DNA of 64,000 nucleotides from Litoreibacter ascidiaceicola (GTDB lineage: Bacteria > Pseudomonadota > Alphaproteobacteria > Rhodobacterales > Rhodobacteraceae). Under the pieces are notes generated by a model. The model did no database searches and had not been told where the DNA came from. It saw only the letters and a list, made by a program, of their open reading frames with translations. The DNA lies in the NCBI RefSeq assembly GCF_900129235.1, contig NZ_FQUV01000007.1, positions 1 through 64,000 on the forward strand, written 5' to 3'. Position 1 is the first letter of the stretch; every line of letters starts with the position of its first letter. Below are positions 62,448-64,000 of this stretch, one piece after another. The translations under genes and the position numbers were made by a program.

Positions 62448-64000
62448 CAATAGCCCTGCCACCACAAGAGCCGCTCCGCAGCCCTGACGAGGTGATGCGG
62501 CTGGAACGCATGGGCTCGATGTTCCCCACGCGATTGAGCTTTTTACGTTCGCTGACCAGACGGCTGAGTGCCGACCAGGCCGTGGTGACGCGCCCCGTTT
62601 GGCAGATCAACAAGGACGGGTTCGGTCATGCCGTCTATTCGCTTGAACTGGGCGGACACGTTTATTCCCTAATCGCGTTTTCCAACGAGTTGGACGCCGA
62701 TCAACGGACGGACCGCGTTATCGCGCAGGCTTGGGATGCGGCATTCGTTTTGTATGATGGTGTGCCGGATGCCGCTGAAATCGAGCGCTTGAGGGAGAAC
62801 GCTCCAAAACAGGAAGCCGGACGGTTCACCGAACGGGACTTGGTCCTGAGCCGTGCAAACAAGTCGGTGCGGTTGTTTGCCGAGGTGACCAAGGCCCTGC
62901 GCGAAGGCCGTCAGCCTGACGCGAAGATGATCGGCGACATCGGGTACCTGATGCGCACGACAGCCGTGTATGGAAATGGCAAGTTTGGCATAGCGGATCG
63001 GGATGTAATTGCCGACCGGCCGGGATTGGAGGGTCCGTTCGCCGCGGAAATGCTCACGGTTTGGCTGATCCGCGGCTTCACGCATGATCTTGTGGAACAT
63101 GTCGGCGGCGCTGAACTTGACCGCGGGTTGAAACGGCACTTGGGGATTGGAAACTCTACCGGCCTTGGAATGGCACCCTTCCTGGTGTCCCATCCGGAAT
63201 TGCTGAACAACTGGATGATGGTGCGCGAGACCGCTTTGGCGCGGGTGCGTGCCGTGCCAATGCTAACACAGCCGCAACGCGAGAGGCTTCAACAGCTTGC
63301 CGCCCGCGCGACACAGCACCTGAGCCAATGGGATGTGCTCGACAGCGCGCAGCAAGCGCGCATCGAGCAGCTTCGACAGGATTGGGCGGACTTGGTGCCG
63401 CAGTTGCCTGAGTTGTTGGGCCAACCAAAACCGCTGGATCAGCTGGTTCGTGTGTCCCAAGTGTTTACGCTGGAGTGTCAGGAACTGGTTGTGTCCCTCG
63501 TGATCGAGCCGTTCGGCGATCTGCTTGATGGTTTGACGGAATGTATGGGCACCGCGGCCAGCGCACCGCTTGATCCGCGCACCGACGTTGCTGACTTGCG
63601 GATGGCACTCCAGCGCGACTGCGCTTGGGCTTTGGAATACGACTTCGGCGACCCTCAAGAGGATGCCCAGTTTTGGTATGTCAGCGAGGAGAAGCAAGAG
63701 CCGCGCTTGGGGTCCAGATACGAGGAACCCGGCGGCGAGCTCGAAAGCCCGCTGGATATTGCCCGCCAGATGCAGGGTCTAGCGCGTGATCTGATTGGGG
63801 CCACTGGTGATCTGGCCGCATTCCTGCGGGCGTTTCCGCAACATCGGAACGCAGCGTGTCGGGTCCAGCGGTTGGCGACATACCCCTATGCCGAAATACG
63901 CGAGAACCTGATCTGCGACCGCTGCAAACCGATTGATATGCTGCGCTGTAAGCTGGCGTTCTTTGGGGCGGCGAAATTTGATCCCAAATCGGACAGGTGG
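62444..64000 (+). CDS. Large unrecognised protein, 3' end beyond the window
   Basis: An ATG overlapping the M19 stop opens a frame that I followed without a stop for 519 codons to the window edge. The product is soluble, rich in Leu, Arg, Asp and Gln, with no signal peptide or membrane helix. Largely helical segments (for example AEVTKALREGRQPDAK and RERLQQLAARATQHLSQW) dominate. A cysteine cluster CDRC (Cys491, Cys494) with Cys502 close to the edge could bind metal. I do not recognise a family. Codon use matches its neighbours, and translational coupling implies a shared role with the M19-like protein. Confidence 0.8.
   Translation, partial: MTIALPPQEPLRSPDEVMRLERMGSMFPTRLSFLRSLTRRLSADQAVVTRPVWQINKDGFGHAVYSLELGGHVYSLIAFSNELDADQRTDRVIAQAWDAAFVLYDGVPDAAEIERLRENAPKQEAGRFTERDLVLSRANKSVRLFAEVTKALREGRQPDAKMIGDIGYLMRTTAVYGNGKFGIADRDVIADRPGLEGPFAAEMLTVWLIRGFTHDLVEHVGGAELDRGLKRHLGIGNSTGLGMAPFLVSHPELLNNWMMVRETALARVRAVPMLTQPQRERLQQLAARATQHLSQWDVLDSAQQARIEQLRQDWADLVPQLPELLGQPKPLDQLVRVSQVFTLECQELVVSLVIEPFGDLLDGLTECMGTAASAPLDPRTDVADLRMALQRDCAWALEYDFGDPQEDAQFWYVSEEKQEPRLGSRYEEPGGELESPLDIARQMQGLARDLIGATGDLAAFLRAFPQHRNAACRVQRLATYPYAEIRENLICDRCKPIDMLRCKLAFFGAAKFDPKSDRW

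Noticed and set aside
61440-62465. A 341-codon minus-strand frame opposite the M19-like gene
   Set aside because: The plus strand carries recognisable M19 motifs and is coupled to the next gene; the minus frame has none.

Overview
The window is high-GC chromosomal DNA that reads throughout as an alphaproteobacterium of the Rhodobacteraceae (Roseobacter group). The supporting signs are a TrcR (DUF1013) regulator, an aa3-type cytochrome oxidase subunit IV, a COQ9 homologue, plant-type glutamate-cysteine ligase, malonyl-CoA synthetase, a DmdC-like acyl-CoA dehydrogenase, and the short intergenic motif TTGGCAAAAATA that I recall as common in this family. Genes are densely packed, with many 4-nt start/stop overlaps. 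I see no phage, insertion sequence, integrase or CRISPR array.

Layout. 1-4.4 kb: end of an initiator tRNA, a class III aminotransferase, an SppA-like peptidase, a zinc-ribbon mini-protein, a Ca/Na antiporter and a pteridine-reductase-type SDR. An AT-rich gap with a perfect DnaA box precedes uvrC (4.7 kb), followed by an M20 amidohydrolase and panC. 9.6-18.9 kb is one long run: a dipeptide-type ABC transporter with fused ATPases, an aldehyde dehydrogenase, an SDR, a P1 self-cleaving aminopeptidase, gluconate 5-dehydrogenase and gluconokinase. 19-20.3 kb: pgsA-moaD-moaE. 20.4-24.9 kb: an OmpA-type envelope protein with a small membrane partner, ubiA, and rsmE divergent from it. 24.9-31.7 kb: gshA, then on the minus strand the tightly coupled operon pyrB / 33-aa membrane mini-protein / tail-anchored protein / pseudo-dihydroorotase / plsY / DUF805, then a uracil-DNA glycosylase and moaB on the plus strand.

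31.8-36.6 kb: RND efflux adaptor and permease. 36.6-47.9 kb: an orphan DsbD N-domain protein, YqgE, Sua5-type threonylcarbamoyl-AMP synthase, acyl-CoA dehydrogenase, an MBL hydrolase, a cytochrome oxidase mini-subunit, a lipoprotein, an alpha/beta hydrolase, rpsU, coq9, a quinone oxidoreductase, RNase T2 and trcR. 48-56.7 kb: malonyl-CoA synthetase, periplasmic cyclic nucleotidase, an SDR/RsmC-like/ClpS group, a HAD phosphatase and a GlcD-type oxidase. After a CAU tRNA, 57-61.4 kb holds a sugar-acid set (SMP-30 lactonase, KDGal kinase, mutarotase, semialdehyde dehydrogenase). The window ends in a catalytically degenerate M19 dipeptidase coupled to a large unrecognised protein that runs off the edge.

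The most unusual parts are: (1) the pyr operon, where a dihydroorotase homologue without metal ligands sits between membrane proteins, one of them a 33-aa mini-protein; (2) the terminal pseudo-dipeptidase and its unknown partner, which resembles the dimethylglycine/betaine demethylation neighbourhood; (3) a family 4-type uracil-DNA glycosylase that has lost three of the four iron-sulfur cysteines; (4) an RND permease with an extra C-terminal helical pair. All functional statements come from reading motifs and remembered family knowledge; no database search was run.
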